Source: Rhodospirillales bacterium (GTDB lineage: Bacteria > Pseudomonadota > Alphaproteobacteria > Rhodospirillales > Shumkoniaceae). From it: DNA of 64,000 nucleotides. Of this stretch, positions 55,098 through 63,860 are shown piece after piece. Where the stretch lies: NCBI GenBank assembly GCA_014859895.1, contig JACZKS010000170.1, positions 54,727-118,726 of the forward strand, in the 5' to 3' direction. Under the pieces are notes generated by a model. It saw only the letters and a list, made by a program, of their open reading frames with translations. It was not told the origin of the DNA and searched no databases. Both the position numbers and the translations under genes were made by a program. Position 1 is the stretch's first letter. The number at the start of each line of letters is the position of its first letter.

Positions 55098-56102
55098 CTA
55101 CGACTTCCGGGCCACGAGCCACAGGTGCGACGACAGGCCGTTTGCCGACAGGAACTTCTGGAACGGCTCTCCGAGGCGGTCCCATTCGTCGACCAGCACG
55201 TGCTTCAAAAACGGCTCCTGGCCAAGGTCGGCTTCACCCGCCAGCACCTTCTTCCTCACCAACTCGGCGTCCAGTTCGCCGGGCGTCGTGGTCTCCAGAA
55301 CGGAAAAACCGCATCGCGCCACAAGATCCGACAGGGAGGCCGGATTGAAGTAGTTGAGATGCTCGACGTCGATGGTGTCCGAGGCCGACTGAAGAACCTC
55401 GACCTCGAAGCCCCTTGCGTTGGGACAAGACAGGATGAGCAGCCCCCCCGACGCGAGCAGACGTGCGCTTGCCTCGATGAATGCGCGCGGCGAAAACAGG
55501 TGCTCGATGACTTCGAAGCTGGCGACGACATCGGCGAAACTGTCCGGCAGGGCCGTCCGCTCGACCGGCAACTCGATGACTTCCAGGCCCTTCTTGCGGC
55601 AGGTCGCGGCGAGATCGGGCGTCGGCTCCACCGCGACATACCGATCGAACAAGCCACTTTCCCGAACCACCTCGCCGAAGGTGCCGAAGCCGGCACCAAT
55701 CTCCAGAAGGGTACGAGTGGGCACGCCGAACCGGCGGCAGATATCCGCCAGGCGTTCGACGCGCGGCCGGAAAATCCTCTCCCGTCGGACGCCTTCGGAG
55801 GCGGGGAAGATGAAAGTATTCCAATACCGGTAGTTCTCCGACGTCTCGTAGTACCAAGCGAGAATCTCCGGCGTCGGCCGTGGATTGACGTACAACGTCC
55901 CGCAGGACGGGCAGTCGACGTAGGTGAGTCCGAACTTGCCGAAACGGACGGTCGGAATGTCCGCTCCGCACGCCGGACAAGGGGTTGCGACGAACTCGTC
56001 TTTGCGTTCGTTCAGACGACGAATATCCTCGGCGAACCGCCGGGCCTGCTCTGCCCGCATCGCGTCGGGGCGAATTTCGTTCTCGGACAGCACGACGTTC
56101 AA
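55098..56102 (-). CDS. SAM methyltransferase with N-terminal zinc ribbon
   Basis: About 334 residues from the TTG at 56102, which overlaps the stop of the amidotransferase gene (TTGA); an ATG at 56060 is an alternative without a ribosome site. The first 70 residues hold two CPxC pairs (CPAC and CPSC) of a zinc ribbon, then LYVNPRPTPEILAWYY. The SAM domain has TLLEIGAGFGTFGEVVR, YVAVEPTPDLAATC and ASFEVIEHLFSP. This layout is common in C-methyltransferases and hypothetical methylases of nonulosonic and dideoxysugar clusters. Substrate unknown. Confidence 0.83.
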   Translation of the reverse strand: MNVVLSENEIRPDAMRAEQARRFAEDIRRLNERKDEFVATPCPACGADIPTVRFGKFGLTYVDCPSCGTLYVNPRPTPEILAWYYETSENYRYWNTFIFPASEGVRRERIFRPRVERLADICRRFGVPTRTLLEIGAGFGTFGEVVRESGLFDRYVAVEPTPDLAATCRKKGLEVIELPVERTALPDSFADVVASFEVIEHLFSPRAFIEASARLLASGGLLILSCPNARGFEVEVLQSASDTIDVEHLNYFNPASLSDLVARCGFSVLETTTPGELDAELVRKKVLAGEADLGQEPFLKHVLVDEWDRLGEPFQKFLSANGLSSHLWLVARKS

Positions 56103-57316
56103 CCCCTCTGATACTTGTCCCACTGGTCGCGCGGCAGATGGACCCGTCCATAAGACGACGGTGTGCCCCACAGATTATCTTTCACCCACTCGCCGTCTTC
56201 GATCCGCCACACTCGCGGATCGCGGAACGTGTCGGCGATACGGTCGAACTCCACCTCTCCCATGCCGGTGTATTCCAGCCACCTGGCAAGGTCCCGGGGC
56301 TTCACGTGGTCGCGCTTGCGCACTTCCTCAATACCTTGGTCCCTTGTCATCACGCCGGAACGAATGTCCTTGCACACGTGGTCCGAGGCGCGGCCATAAC
56401 CGAACTTGATGAACTTCATGTAGTCGTGGACGCCGTTCTCGTGCATGTCATCCAGGTTCGAGGCCCGTCGGTAAGTCCGCTCGAATTCCCGCTCCGAGGC
56501 TCGCCATCCGTAAAGCGCCGCGACCAATTCCGCGTTCTTTGCGCCATTCCAGTCGACGAAATTGGAAAGGTAGATGCCACGAACCTCGACGTCATCGATT
56601 TCATCGTCCGACGGATACTGGGCCCACAACAGATCCTTGGCCCGCAAGCCTTCCTTCCATTCCGGATGCCCGAGCCGCTCCAGCCCCTCGTCGGTGAAGT
56701 CGTACCAGTCGTATCCTCTCAGCGCATGCTCCTTGCGGTGCTTTGCGGTGAACTCGACAAAGTCGTTGTAGGAGTACATGCCGCCCAGGTCCATGAAGCC
56801 ATGTTCGCCCCACATCATGAGCGGGACCCGGTAGCGCACCGCAACCTGGATGGGCGCCGAGAAGATGCCGCAGTGGGCGTGCCAGTTCATGTCGCCCTGA
56901 ACCTTGAAGCCCAGGCGGTTCATCTTGATGAGCGTCTGAACGGATGGCCGCACCACGACATGGTCGCAGTCGAACACCTCGCGCATGCGAAAAAGGTTAT
57001 ACTCGCCTTCGGGCAGGTAGTTGTTGCCGTGGTAGGTGACGAGCAGCGCCTTGAGGCCGAGTTCTTTCACCGCGACGTGCGTCTGATAATAGCTGTCCTT
57101 TCCCCCGCTGACCGGGATGACGATGTCGTAGTTCCCATCGCTGCGATACTCCGCCACAAGATCCTTCAGCATCTGCCAGCGCCTGAACCAATCGATATCC
57201 ACCTTCTGGCCCGACACGCGGCACCCAGAGCAGACCCCCTTGTCGTCGAACGTCAGCGGCGTCGCCGCCGCCGAAGGATAAACGCAGTTGGAGCAGTACC
57301 GAACCGCCATCGCCAT
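56099..57316 (-). CDS. pseA: N-acetyl sugar amidotransferase, cassette B (PseA-like)
   Basis: A 405-residue PP-loop ATPase from the ATG at 57316 (AAAGG upstream). It has Cys pairs CSNC and CSGC, followed by IVIPVSGGKDSYYQT, the ATP pyrophosphatase loop, and DMNWHAHCGIFSAPI, typical of PseA-type enzymes. They change an N-acetyl group of pseudaminic acid, or a precursor, to acetamidino. Its ammonia would come from the HisF and HisH homologues directly upstream. It is a paralogue of 38470 to 39687, with different cysteine spacing, and is surrounded by pse genes, so pseudaminic acid is the likely target. Confidence 0.92.
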   Translation of the reverse strand: MAMAVRYCSNCVYPSAAATPLTFDDKGVCSGCRVSGQKVDIDWFRRWQMLKDLVAEYRSDGNYDIVIPVSGGKDSYYQTHVAVKELGLKALLVTYHGNNYLPEGEYNLFRMREVFDCDHVVVRPSVQTLIKMNRLGFKVQGDMNWHAHCGIFSAPIQVAVRYRVPLMMWGEHGFMDLGGMYSYNDFVEFTAKHRKEHALRGYDWYDFTDEGLERLGHPEWKEGLRAKDLLWAQYPSDDEIDDVEVRGIYLSNFVDWNGAKNAELVAALYGWRASEREFERTYRRASNLDDMHENGVHDYMKFIKFGYGRASDHVCKDIRSGVMTRDQGIEEVRKRDHVKPRDLARWLEYTGMGEVEFDRIADTFRDPRVWRIEDGEWVKDNLWGTPSSYGRVHLPRDQWDKYQRG

Positions 57317-57325
57317 CACTCGCCT

Positions 57326-58114
57326 TTACCGCCGCACGTTGATTCCGGCTTTGGCCAAGGCTCTCTTCCCGCCCCGGTCGGCCAAATCCTTGAAATGCCA
57401 TATGTTGGCGGCGGCGACCGCCGCCGCGCCGGCCTTGATGCCGTCGACATAGTCCTCGTACCGGCCGACCCCGCTGCAGGCAACCAGCGGAATCGATACG
57501 GCCCCCGCCACCCGCGCCAGAAGGTCGAGATCGTAGCCGCTTCCCGTACCGTCGCGATCGATACTCTGGAGGAGGATTTCGCCGGCGCCGCGATCCTCGG
57601 CCTCGCGGGCCCATTCCTCGGGCCCCCGGCCGGTCGCCACACGGCCACCCTCGGAAAAAACCTCCAGCCGCCCATCGCCATGCCGGCGCACATCGATGCT
57701 GACGACAATCGCCTGACTGCCGAACACCTTGGCCCCCTGCGTGATGAGGTCCGGGCTCGCCAGCGCCTGGCTGTTGATTACCACCTTGTCGGCGCCGCCG
57801 CTGATGATGTCGCGCATGTCGGCCACGCTCCTGATGCGCCCACCCCAGGTCAGCGGCATGAAGCAGTTCCTGCCGACCGCCCGCAGGATGTCCAGCGGCC
57901 CGCCGATGTTCTTGATGCGAGCATCGTCGCGGCGCAGATCGTAGGAATCGTCCCGGCTGATGTCGAGGTAGACCAGCTCGTCGACGTTCCACTGGTTGAA
58001 GCGCTCCACCTCGTGGATCGGATTGCCGATCGCCTGGTGGATGCGAAACAGCTCGCTGCGGACCAGAAGCCCGTTCTGCAGCAGCAACACCGGAATGAGC
58101 CGCTTCTTCAGCAT
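57326..58114 (-). CDS. hisF: HisF-like ammonia channel protein, cassette B
   Basis: A 262-residue TIM-barrel protein from the ATG at 58114, which overlaps the end of hisH by 7 bases. It has MPLTWGGRIRSVADM, GADKVVINSQALASP, FGSQAIVVSIDVRR and ILLQSIDRDGTGSGY. The first catalytic aspartate (position 11 in T. maritima HisF) is Leu here (RLIPVLLLQNG), while the second is kept (SIDVRR). The loss differs from that in cassette A. It probably carries ammonia to the PseA-like enzyme and no longer makes imidazole glycerol phosphate. Confidence 0.88.
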   Translation of the reverse strand: MLKKRLIPVLLLQNGLLVRSELFRIHQAIGNPIHEVERFNQWNVDELVYLDISRDDSYDLRRDDARIKNIGGPLDILRAVGRNCFMPLTWGGRIRSVADMRDIISGGADKVVINSQALASPDLITQGAKVFGSQAIVVSIDVRRHGDGRLEVFSEGGRVATGRGPEEWAREAEDRGAGEILLQSIDRDGTGSGYDLDLLARVAGAVSIPLVACSGVGRYEDYVDGIKAGAAAVAAANIWHFKDLADRGGKRALAKAGINVRR

Positions 58115-58734
58115 CGCGCCGCGGCACACCAGTTGTTCAGGAGGTTGAGTCCCGCCTTGTGGCTTTTTTCCGGATGGAACTGGGTCGCCCAGACGTTGCC
58201 GGCTTCCACGCTTGCGGCAAAGTCCTCGCCATGGCGGCAAACGCCGCTCACGACCGCTTCGTCGGCGGCACACAGAATGTAGCTGTGGACGAAATAAAAC
58301 GCCTGCACGTCGCCAAGATCGCGATACAGCCCGTCCGACTTGCGGATCCGCACATCGTTCCATCCGATGTGCGGGATGCGAATGTCGGGATCGTCGGACT
58401 TGCGTTCGAGCCGCCGGCAAACCCCCGGGATCCATCCGAGCCCGCGATGGTCGCCTTGTTCCATCCCGCGCTCGGCGAGCAGCTGCAATCCAAGACACAA
58501 GCCAAGGAACGGCTTGCCCTTGCCGCGGACCTCATGGTCGAGGGCGTCCACGAAGCCTTTCGCCCGGAGATTGTCCATCGCGTCGCCGAACGCCCCGACC
58601 CCCGGCAGCACGATCGCGGTTGCCGACGCCAGGGCCTCCGGCTCGTCAACGCACCGCACCTCCCGGCCCAATGCCTCAAAGGCATTCGCGACCGAGCGCA
58701 GGTTGCCCATGCCGTAGTCGACGACCGCGATCAC
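58108..58734 (-). CDS. hisH: HisH-type glutaminase, cassette B
   Basis: A 208-residue glutaminase starting at a GTG. IAVVDYGMGNLRSVANA, LPGVGAFGDAM, LGLCLGLQLL with the nucleophilic Cys, and TQFHPEKSHKAG with the His-Glu pair are intact. It begins 51 bases after pseB and is followed by hisF with a 7-base overlap. The function, releasing ammonia for the sugar amidotransferase, is inferred from gene order and family. Confidence 0.92.
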   Translation of the reverse strand: MIAVVDYGMGNLRSVANAFEALGREVRCVDEPEALASATAIVLPGVGAFGDAMDNLRAKGFVDALDHEVRGKGKPFLGLCLGLQLLAERGMEQGDHRGLGWIPGVCRRLERKSDDPDIRIPHIGWNDVRIRKSDGLYRDLGDVQAFYFVHSYILCAADEAVVSGVCRHGEDFAASVEAGNVWATQFHPEKSHKAGLNLLNNWCAAARC

Positions 58735-58785
58735 CGCCCGCGTTCTCCCATCCCGCCGATCATCGCAGGCGTCCCCTCGCCATTG

Positions 58786-59799
58786 TCATCGTGCGGCAAG
58801 GACGGCCATGAGCTGATCGGCACGCAGCCATTCCGGGTTGCTGTCGCTGCCATACTGGAAACCGTTCTCGATCTCGCGCGCCCCCATATCCCGATAGGTC
58901 TCGTGCCGGAACGAATTGAAACTCGGGCAGATGACATAGCGATCGTCCAGTTCGATGGTAGAGCGCGCATCGTCGCTGGTGATCATGACCTCGTGCAGCT
59001 TCTCGCCGGGCCTGATACCGATGACTTCCTGCGGCAGCTCGGGCGCCATCGCCGTCGCCAGGTCGACGACCTTCATGCTGGGGATCTTCGGCACGAAGAT
59101 CTCTCCTCCCTGCATCATGGCCAGCGACGACAGCACGAAATTCACACCCTGCCGAAGAGTGATCCAGAAGCGCGTCATCCGCGGATCGGTAATGGGCAGG
59201 GTCTTGGCGCCATCCTCCACCAGCTTGCGAAAGAAGGGGACAACGGAACCGCGCGATCCGACCACGTTGCCGTACCGGACGACCGCGAAAGCCGGGTCGC
59301 CCGCCGATAGGTTGTTGGCGGCGACGAAGATCTTGTCCGAGGCCAGCTTGCTCGCCCCGTACAGATTGATGGGGCTGGCCGCTTTGTCGGTGGACAGCCC
59401 AACAACCCTCTTCACGCCGCACCGCAGCGCCGCCTTGACCACGTTCTCGGCCCCGTGCACGTTCGTCTGGATGCATTCGAACGGATTGTACTCGGCGATC
59501 GGGACGTGCTTGAGCGCCGCGGCATGAACCACATAGTCGACGTCGCGCAGGGCCAACTCCAGCCGGTCGACATCGCGGACGTCGCCGATGAAATAGCGCA
59601 TGAAGGGGTATTCCTCCACACGGAATTTCTGCGCCATTTCATACTGTTTGAGCTCGTCTCGCGAGAAGATGATCAGTTTACGGGGCTTGAACCGCTTGAT
59701 GGCCTCGGAAACGAGGGCCTGGCCGAAAGATCCCGTCCCGCCCGTGATCAGAACGGATTTCCCGTTCAGATCGATCATCGGCTGGTCAAAGGGGCGCAT
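58786..59799 (-). CDS. pseB: UDP-GlcNAc 4,6-dehydratase (inverting), PseB
   Basis: A 337-residue SDR enzyme from the ATG at 59799, with GGGAG 7 bases upstream. VLITGGTGSFGQALV binds NADP, LSTDKAASPINLYGASK gives the catalytic residues, and FWITLRQGVNFVLSSL and GEIFVPKIPSMKVVD are the typical PseB/FlaA1 C-terminal motifs. It starts pseudaminic acid synthesis from UDP-GlcNAc, making the 4-keto-6-deoxy-altro sugar. It is the first pse gene in the row; a consensus-like TATAAT lies upstream. Confidence 0.93.
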   Translation of the reverse strand: MRPFDQPMIDLNGKSVLITGGTGSFGQALVSEAIKRFKPRKLIIFSRDELKQYEMAQKFRVEEYPFMRYFIGDVRDVDRLELALRDVDYVVHAAALKHVPIAEYNPFECIQTNVHGAENVVKAALRCGVKRVVGLSTDKAASPINLYGASKLASDKIFVAANNLSAGDPAFAVVRYGNVVGSRGSVVPFFRKLVEDGAKTLPITDPRMTRFWITLRQGVNFVLSSLAMMQGGEIFVPKIPSMKVVDLATAMAPELPQEVIGIRPGEKLHEVMITSDDARSTIELDDRYVICPSFNSFRHETYRDMGAREIENGFQYGSDSNPEWLRADQLMAVLAAR

Positions 59800-59819
59800 G
59801 CTTAACTCCCTGCTTCTCG

Positions 59820-59825
59820 ATTATA
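59820..59825 (-). promoter_or_regulatory. Possible -10 element upstream of pseB
   Basis: TATAAT reads on the minus strand in the 50-base gap between gmd and pseB, about 20 bases before the start codon. No good -35 is seen at 17 bases, so this is tentative. Confidence 0.3.
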
Positions 59826-59849
59826 AGGGCTTGGATCGATAGACGGACG

Positions 59850-60923
59850 TCATGCGCCGGAATGCAACGGTTCGGCCGCTCCGTTCGCCAGCAGTTCGAC
59901 GTCCGCCTCGACCATCTCGCACACCAGGTCGCTAAATCCCGTGCGGTGGCGCCAGCCCAATTTCTCATGGGCCTTGGCAGGATCGCCGAGCAAGAACTCG
60001 ACCTCGGTCGGCCGGAAGTAGCGCGGGTCGATCCTGACCAGCATCCTGCCGGATGCCTCGTCAAGCCCTTCCTCCGCGACGCCCTCGCCCCGCCAGACAA
60101 CGGTGTGCCCCACATGGGCGAAGGCCAGCTCGACGAACTCGCGCACCGAATGGGTCTCGCCGGTCGCCAGCACGTAGTCGTCGGGCTCCCCCTGCTGGAC
60201 GATCCGCCACATGCCTTCCACATAGTCCCGGGCGTGGCCCCAGTCGCGCTTGGAGTCGAGATTCCCGAGATAGAGGCAGTCCTGCCGGCCGGCCGCGATG
60301 GCGGCCACCGCCTGGGTGATCTTGCGGGTCACGAAGGTTTCGCCGCGGATCGGGCTTTCGTGGTTGAAGAGGATGCCGTTGGAGGCATGTATCCCATAGG
60401 CCTCGCGGTAGTTGACGGTGATCCAGTAGGCGTAAATCTTGGCCGCCGCATAGGGGCTGCGCGGATAGAAGGGCGTGGTCTCGCGCTGTGGCGTTTCCTG
60501 GACTTTGCCGAACAACTCGGAGGTCGAGGCCTGATAGAAGCGGGTCGTCTTCTCCATGCCGAGGATGCGCATCGCCTCCAGCAGGCGCAACGTCCCCAAC
60601 GCGTCGGCGTTAGCCGTATATTCCGGCGTTTCGAAGCTGACCTGCACGTGGCTCTGGGCGGCCAGGTTGTAGATCTCGTCCGGCTGCGTTTCCTGGACCA
60701 GGCGGATCAGGTTGGTGGCGTCCGTCATGTCGCCGTAATGCATGAGAAAGCGCGGATCGTCGATGTGGGGGTCGACATACAGATGATCCACCCGCGCGGT
60801 GTTGAAGGATGACGAGCGCCGTTTGACGCCATGCACCCGATAGCCCTTTTCCAGCAGCAGTTCGGCCAGATAGGCGCCGTCCTGGCCGGTGATGCCGGTA
60901 ATCAGTGCGACTTTCTCGGTCAC
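59850..60923 (-). CDS. gmd: GDP-mannose 4,6-dehydratase
   Basis: About 357 residues from the GTG at 60923; a TTG at 60962 gives a longer N-terminus that overlaps no gene but has no family likeness. [45 protein letters not shown] and [15 protein letters not shown] are the family motifs, with Thr/Ser, Glu, Tyr and Lys of the active site. It makes GDP-4-keto-6-deoxymannose, used by the next enzyme to give GDP-L-fucose. fcl is 19 bases upstream. Confidence 0.93.
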   Translation of the reverse strand: MTEKVALITGITGQDGAYLAELLLEKGYRVHGVKRRSSSFNTARVDHLYVDPHIDDPRFLMHYGDMTDATNLIRLVQETQPDEIYNLAAQSHVQVSFETPEYTANADALGTLRLLEAMRILGMEKTTRFYQASTSELFGKVQETPQRETTPFYPRSPYAAAKIYAYWITVNYREAYGIHASNGILFNHESPIRGETFVTRKITQAVAAIAAGRQDCLYLGNLDSKRDWGHARDYVEGMWRIVQQGEPDDYVLATGETHSVREFVELAFAHVGHTVVWRGEGVAEEGLDEASGRMLVRIDPRYFRPTEVEFLLGDPAKAHEKLGWRHRTGFSDLVCEMVEADVELLANGAAEPLHSGA

Positions 60924-60942
60924 GGCGTCCCCCCCCGGCCCG

Positions 60943-61890
<948 letters not shown>

Positions 61891-61940
61891 GAGGCTCAAT
61901 GTCGATCAGAAAGCTGGGCGTCGGCCACGCTACCGCCATT

Positions 61941-61962
61941 CGGGTGAAAAACGCTTCACCCG
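61941..61962 (-). promoter_or_regulatory. Perfect 8-bp hairpin between the NusG paralogue and fcl
   Basis: CGGGTGAA and TTCACCCG form a perfect 8-base stem with a 6-base loop (GCGTTT in the transcript), 51 bases upstream of the fcl start and 28 bases after the antiterminator gene. No T-run follows on the minus strand, so it is not a simple terminator. It could be a recruitment or pausing site for the NusG paralogue, as in LoaP or RfaH systems. Confidence 0.4.
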
Positions 61963-61990
61963 TCAGACCGATTGCCGATGGCTCGGCGGC

Positions 61991-62494
61991 TCAGGCGGTG
62001 GCCTGGACCCAACCGAGCGGAACGCGCGCCCGCACTTCGCGGCCAAGAAGGCTGAGCAGAACGACGACGCGCTCCTTGGAATCCAGCCCTTCAAAAACCC
62101 CCCGAAGATCGGCGAGGGGGCCGTTGGAAATCTCCACCATCTGGCCCTGTTGCAACGACGTTTGCGGACGCAGGATAACCCAGCCGGCCGGATCCTCGCG
62201 ACCCTGGATATCCTCGACCACACCAGCGGGAACCGGCGCCGGATTATCGCCATGGCACACCAGCCGGCTGACCCCCACGGTGCCGTGGATCGAGCGCCAG
62301 CGGGCCGCCGCCAGATCAAGCGCGACAAACAGGTAGCCCGGGAACAACGGGACCGGCGCGATGTCCACCTTGCGGGCATGGCGGCGGCGCTTGAGAAAAC
62401 GCGGCAAATACCCCTCGAACCCCTGGCGCGTCAGATGAAACAGCGCCGTCGATTCATCCCGCGGCCGGGTTTGGACCACATACCAGCGCCGCAT
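61991..62494 (-). CDS. NusG-paralogue antiterminator (RfaH/LoaP-like)
   Basis: A 167-residue protein with a NusG N-terminal domain (RRWYVVQTRPRDESTALFHL, then the aromatic LPRF and VPLFPGYLFVALDLA motifs) and a short KOW-like C-terminal domain (GQMVEISNGPLADLRGVFEG). Specialised NusG proteins of this size, such as RfaH, UpxY and LoaP, help RNA polymerase read through long polysaccharide operons. It sits 3 bases after the MarR-type gene and heads a run of minus-strand genes extending to 30.4 kb. Which genes it controls must be tested. Confidence 0.88.
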   Translation of the reverse strand: MRRWYVVQTRPRDESTALFHLTRQGFEGYLPRFLKRRRHARKVDIAPVPLFPGYLFVALDLAAARWRSIHGTVGVSRLVCHGDNPAPVPAGVVEDIQGREDPAGWVILRPQTSLQQGQMVEISNGPLADLRGVFEGLDSKERVVVLLSLLGREVRARVPLGWVQATA

Positions 62495-62497
62495 GGC

Positions 62498-63178
62498 TTA
62501 TCTCTCCACTCCCCGCCCCCGCGCGCCGTTTCGGACGACACGTAAGATGGATGGCGTCAGGATGCGATCCTCCGGCAGGTGCTCGGCCAGCGTGGCATAG
62601 GCGGCCTGGGGGTTGGTCAGATCGGTGATGACGACCGCATCGACCGGCCCCAGCTTTTTGAGCAGCGGAACCACCGGCAGATTCTGAAACGTTTCGCGAT
62701 GGACAGAAGGATCGACGACGCCAGCCACCGTCACCGAATACTCATGGGCGCACAGGATCATGATTTCCGCCAGTTCGCTGGCGCCAGCCAGCGCCACGCG
62801 CCGCCAGTTCCGCTCCTCGCTAAGAGCGAGAACTTCGGCGCATTGCTGGCGCGCGTTGCGAAAGAAAGTGAACGAGTACGACAGGTACTGGGCGGTGAGG
62901 CGGCTTTTCTCGGTGAAGCCTGCCGGCGTCAGGTAATAGGCATAGCGGTTGGCCGGTGCCTGGCGGACCTTGATGTAACCCTTCTTCACGCAGCGCTTGA
63001 TGTACGTGTTGACCAAGCCGAGCGCCACGCCCAGTTCGGTCGCCACCGTGCGCTGGGTCACGTGGCTGTTCTCGTGAACCGCGTTCAGCAGGCCCAGGGT
63101 GATTTCTGTCTGCTCTTCCGACATTCCCAACGACGCGAGCGTCGCTCCTATCCAGACCGTCGCCAAACGCATGTTCAT
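62498..63178 (-). CDS. EPS-associated MarR-type winged-helix regulator
   Basis: About 226 residues from the ATG at 63178. The earlier ATG at 63220 overlaps a likely promoter and is therefore rejected. Residues 20 to 95 form a winged helix (EITLGLLNAVHENSHVTQRT, VALGLVNTYIKRCVKKG, LTPAGFTEKSRLTAQYLS), the pattern of MarR-family EPS-associated regulators. The second half looks like a Rossmann-type domain (VALAGASELAEIMILCAHEY, VDAVVITDLTNPQAAYATL) that may sense a nucleotide or sugar. It precedes the NusG paralogue by 3 bases. Dyad sites near the promoter suggest autoregulation. Confidence 0.82.
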   Translation of the reverse strand: MNMRLATVWIGATLASLGMSEEQTEITLGLLNAVHENSHVTQRTVATELGVALGLVNTYIKRCVKKGYIKVRQAPANRYAYYLTPAGFTEKSRLTAQYLSYSFTFFRNARQQCAEVLALSEERNWRRVALAGASELAEIMILCAHEYSVTVAGVVDPSVHRETFQNLPVVPLLKKLGPVDAVVITDLTNPQAAYATLAEHLPEDRILTPSILRVVRNGARGRGVER

Positions 63179-63180
63179 TA

Positions 63181-63196
63181 CGCGAACGCGTTCACG
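63181..63196. promoter_or_regulatory. Near-perfect palindrome at the regulator start site
   Basis: CGCGAACGCGTTCACG is a 16-base palindrome with one mismatched pair, lying just downstream of the predicted -10 and at the expected transcription start. Its position fits an operator. Protein binding has not been shown. Confidence 0.4.
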
Positions 63197-63200
63197 CCAA

Positions 63201-63224
63201 GAACATACCGCGCGATGCATGTTC
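63201..63224. promoter_or_regulatory. Dyad GAACAT-N12-ATGTTC overlapping promoter
   Basis: The inverted repeat has arms GAACAT and ATGTTC 12 bases apart, covering the spacer and -10 region of the regulator promoter. A third GAACAT-type hexamer lies at 63171 to 63176. A repressor site for the MarR-type protein is a reasonable guess. Confidence 0.4.
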
Positions 63225-63230
63225 AGTCAA
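63202..63230 (-). promoter_or_regulatory. Sigma70-type promoter of the regulator gene
   Basis: On the minus strand TTGACT (63225 to 63230) and TATGTT (63202 to 63207) are 17 bases apart, close to consensus. The start would be near 63196, about 20 bases before the ATG at 63178. This supports that start and identifies the head of the long minus-strand transcript. Confidence 0.6.
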
Positions 63231-63286
63231 TGAATCGCTGAAACCGGCCGTGGCGTCGCACCGATCCCGGAGGCGGCTCGCCTTCC

Positions 63287-63859
63287 TTATGCTCGATCGT
63301 TTTTGGAGACCAGGAACGGCCCGATGGCCAGATACCGCAACTCCGAATGGCGCAATGTGTCGAGAGCTTGCTCGGGCGTCGCAGCCAGCGGCTTGCCGTG
63401 CAGATTGAAGCTGGTGTTGAGCACAGCGCCGATACCAGTTTTGTTTTCAAACCGCCTCACCAAGTCGTAATAATCGGGGTTGGCGTCGCGGCGCAATACC
63501 TGAGGGCGCACCGTGCCGTCGCCATGATGGATGGCGGCACACAGTTCCGTCTGCCCCAACGGCGTAGCCTTGAAAGCCGTAATCATGAAGGGAGCCGGCG
63601 TACGCTCCATCGACCAGTTTTCGAGATATTTCGGAGCCGCGCCGTCCAGGATCGTCGGTGCGAAGGGCATCCAGAAGTCGCGGCATTTGATCTGGTCGTT
63701 GATGGTGTAGAAGGACTCCATGCGCCCCGGATGGGCAAGGATGGCGCGGTTACCCAGAGATCGGGCACCCCATTCGTTGCGTCCGGCAAAACGGGCAACC
63801 ACGTGCCCCTCGGCCAACAGGACGGCAACCCGTTCGTTCAGATCGTCCGGCCGATCGAC
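63287..63859 (-). pseudogene. Carbamoyltransferase (NodU/CmcH) C-terminal remnant
   Basis: The frame begins right next to a TAG at 63860 to 63862, at the edge of the IS630-like element, and runs to a TAA at 63287. It encodes about 190 residues with VVARFAGRNEWGARSLGNRAI, CRDFWMPFAPTIL, ALRHSELRYLAIGPFLV-like and GIGAVLNTSFNLHGKPL, the C-terminal carbamoyltransferase domain. Family members have roughly 550 residues or more, so the N-terminal carbamoyl-adenylate part is missing. A protein could only start at inner codons and would be inactive. Confidence 0.85.
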
Positions 63860-63860
63860 C

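Noticed and set aside
55985..58282. A 765-codon open frame on the plus strand
   Set aside because: It is antisense to the amidotransferase, HisF and methyltransferase genes, has no family motif and is rich in His, Arg and Pro as expected for a shadow in GC-rich DNA.
63179..63220. ATG at 63220 as the start of the MarR-type regulator
   Set aside because: It lies inside the predicted promoter spacer and lacks a ribosome site; the ATG at 63178 follows the predicted transcription start.
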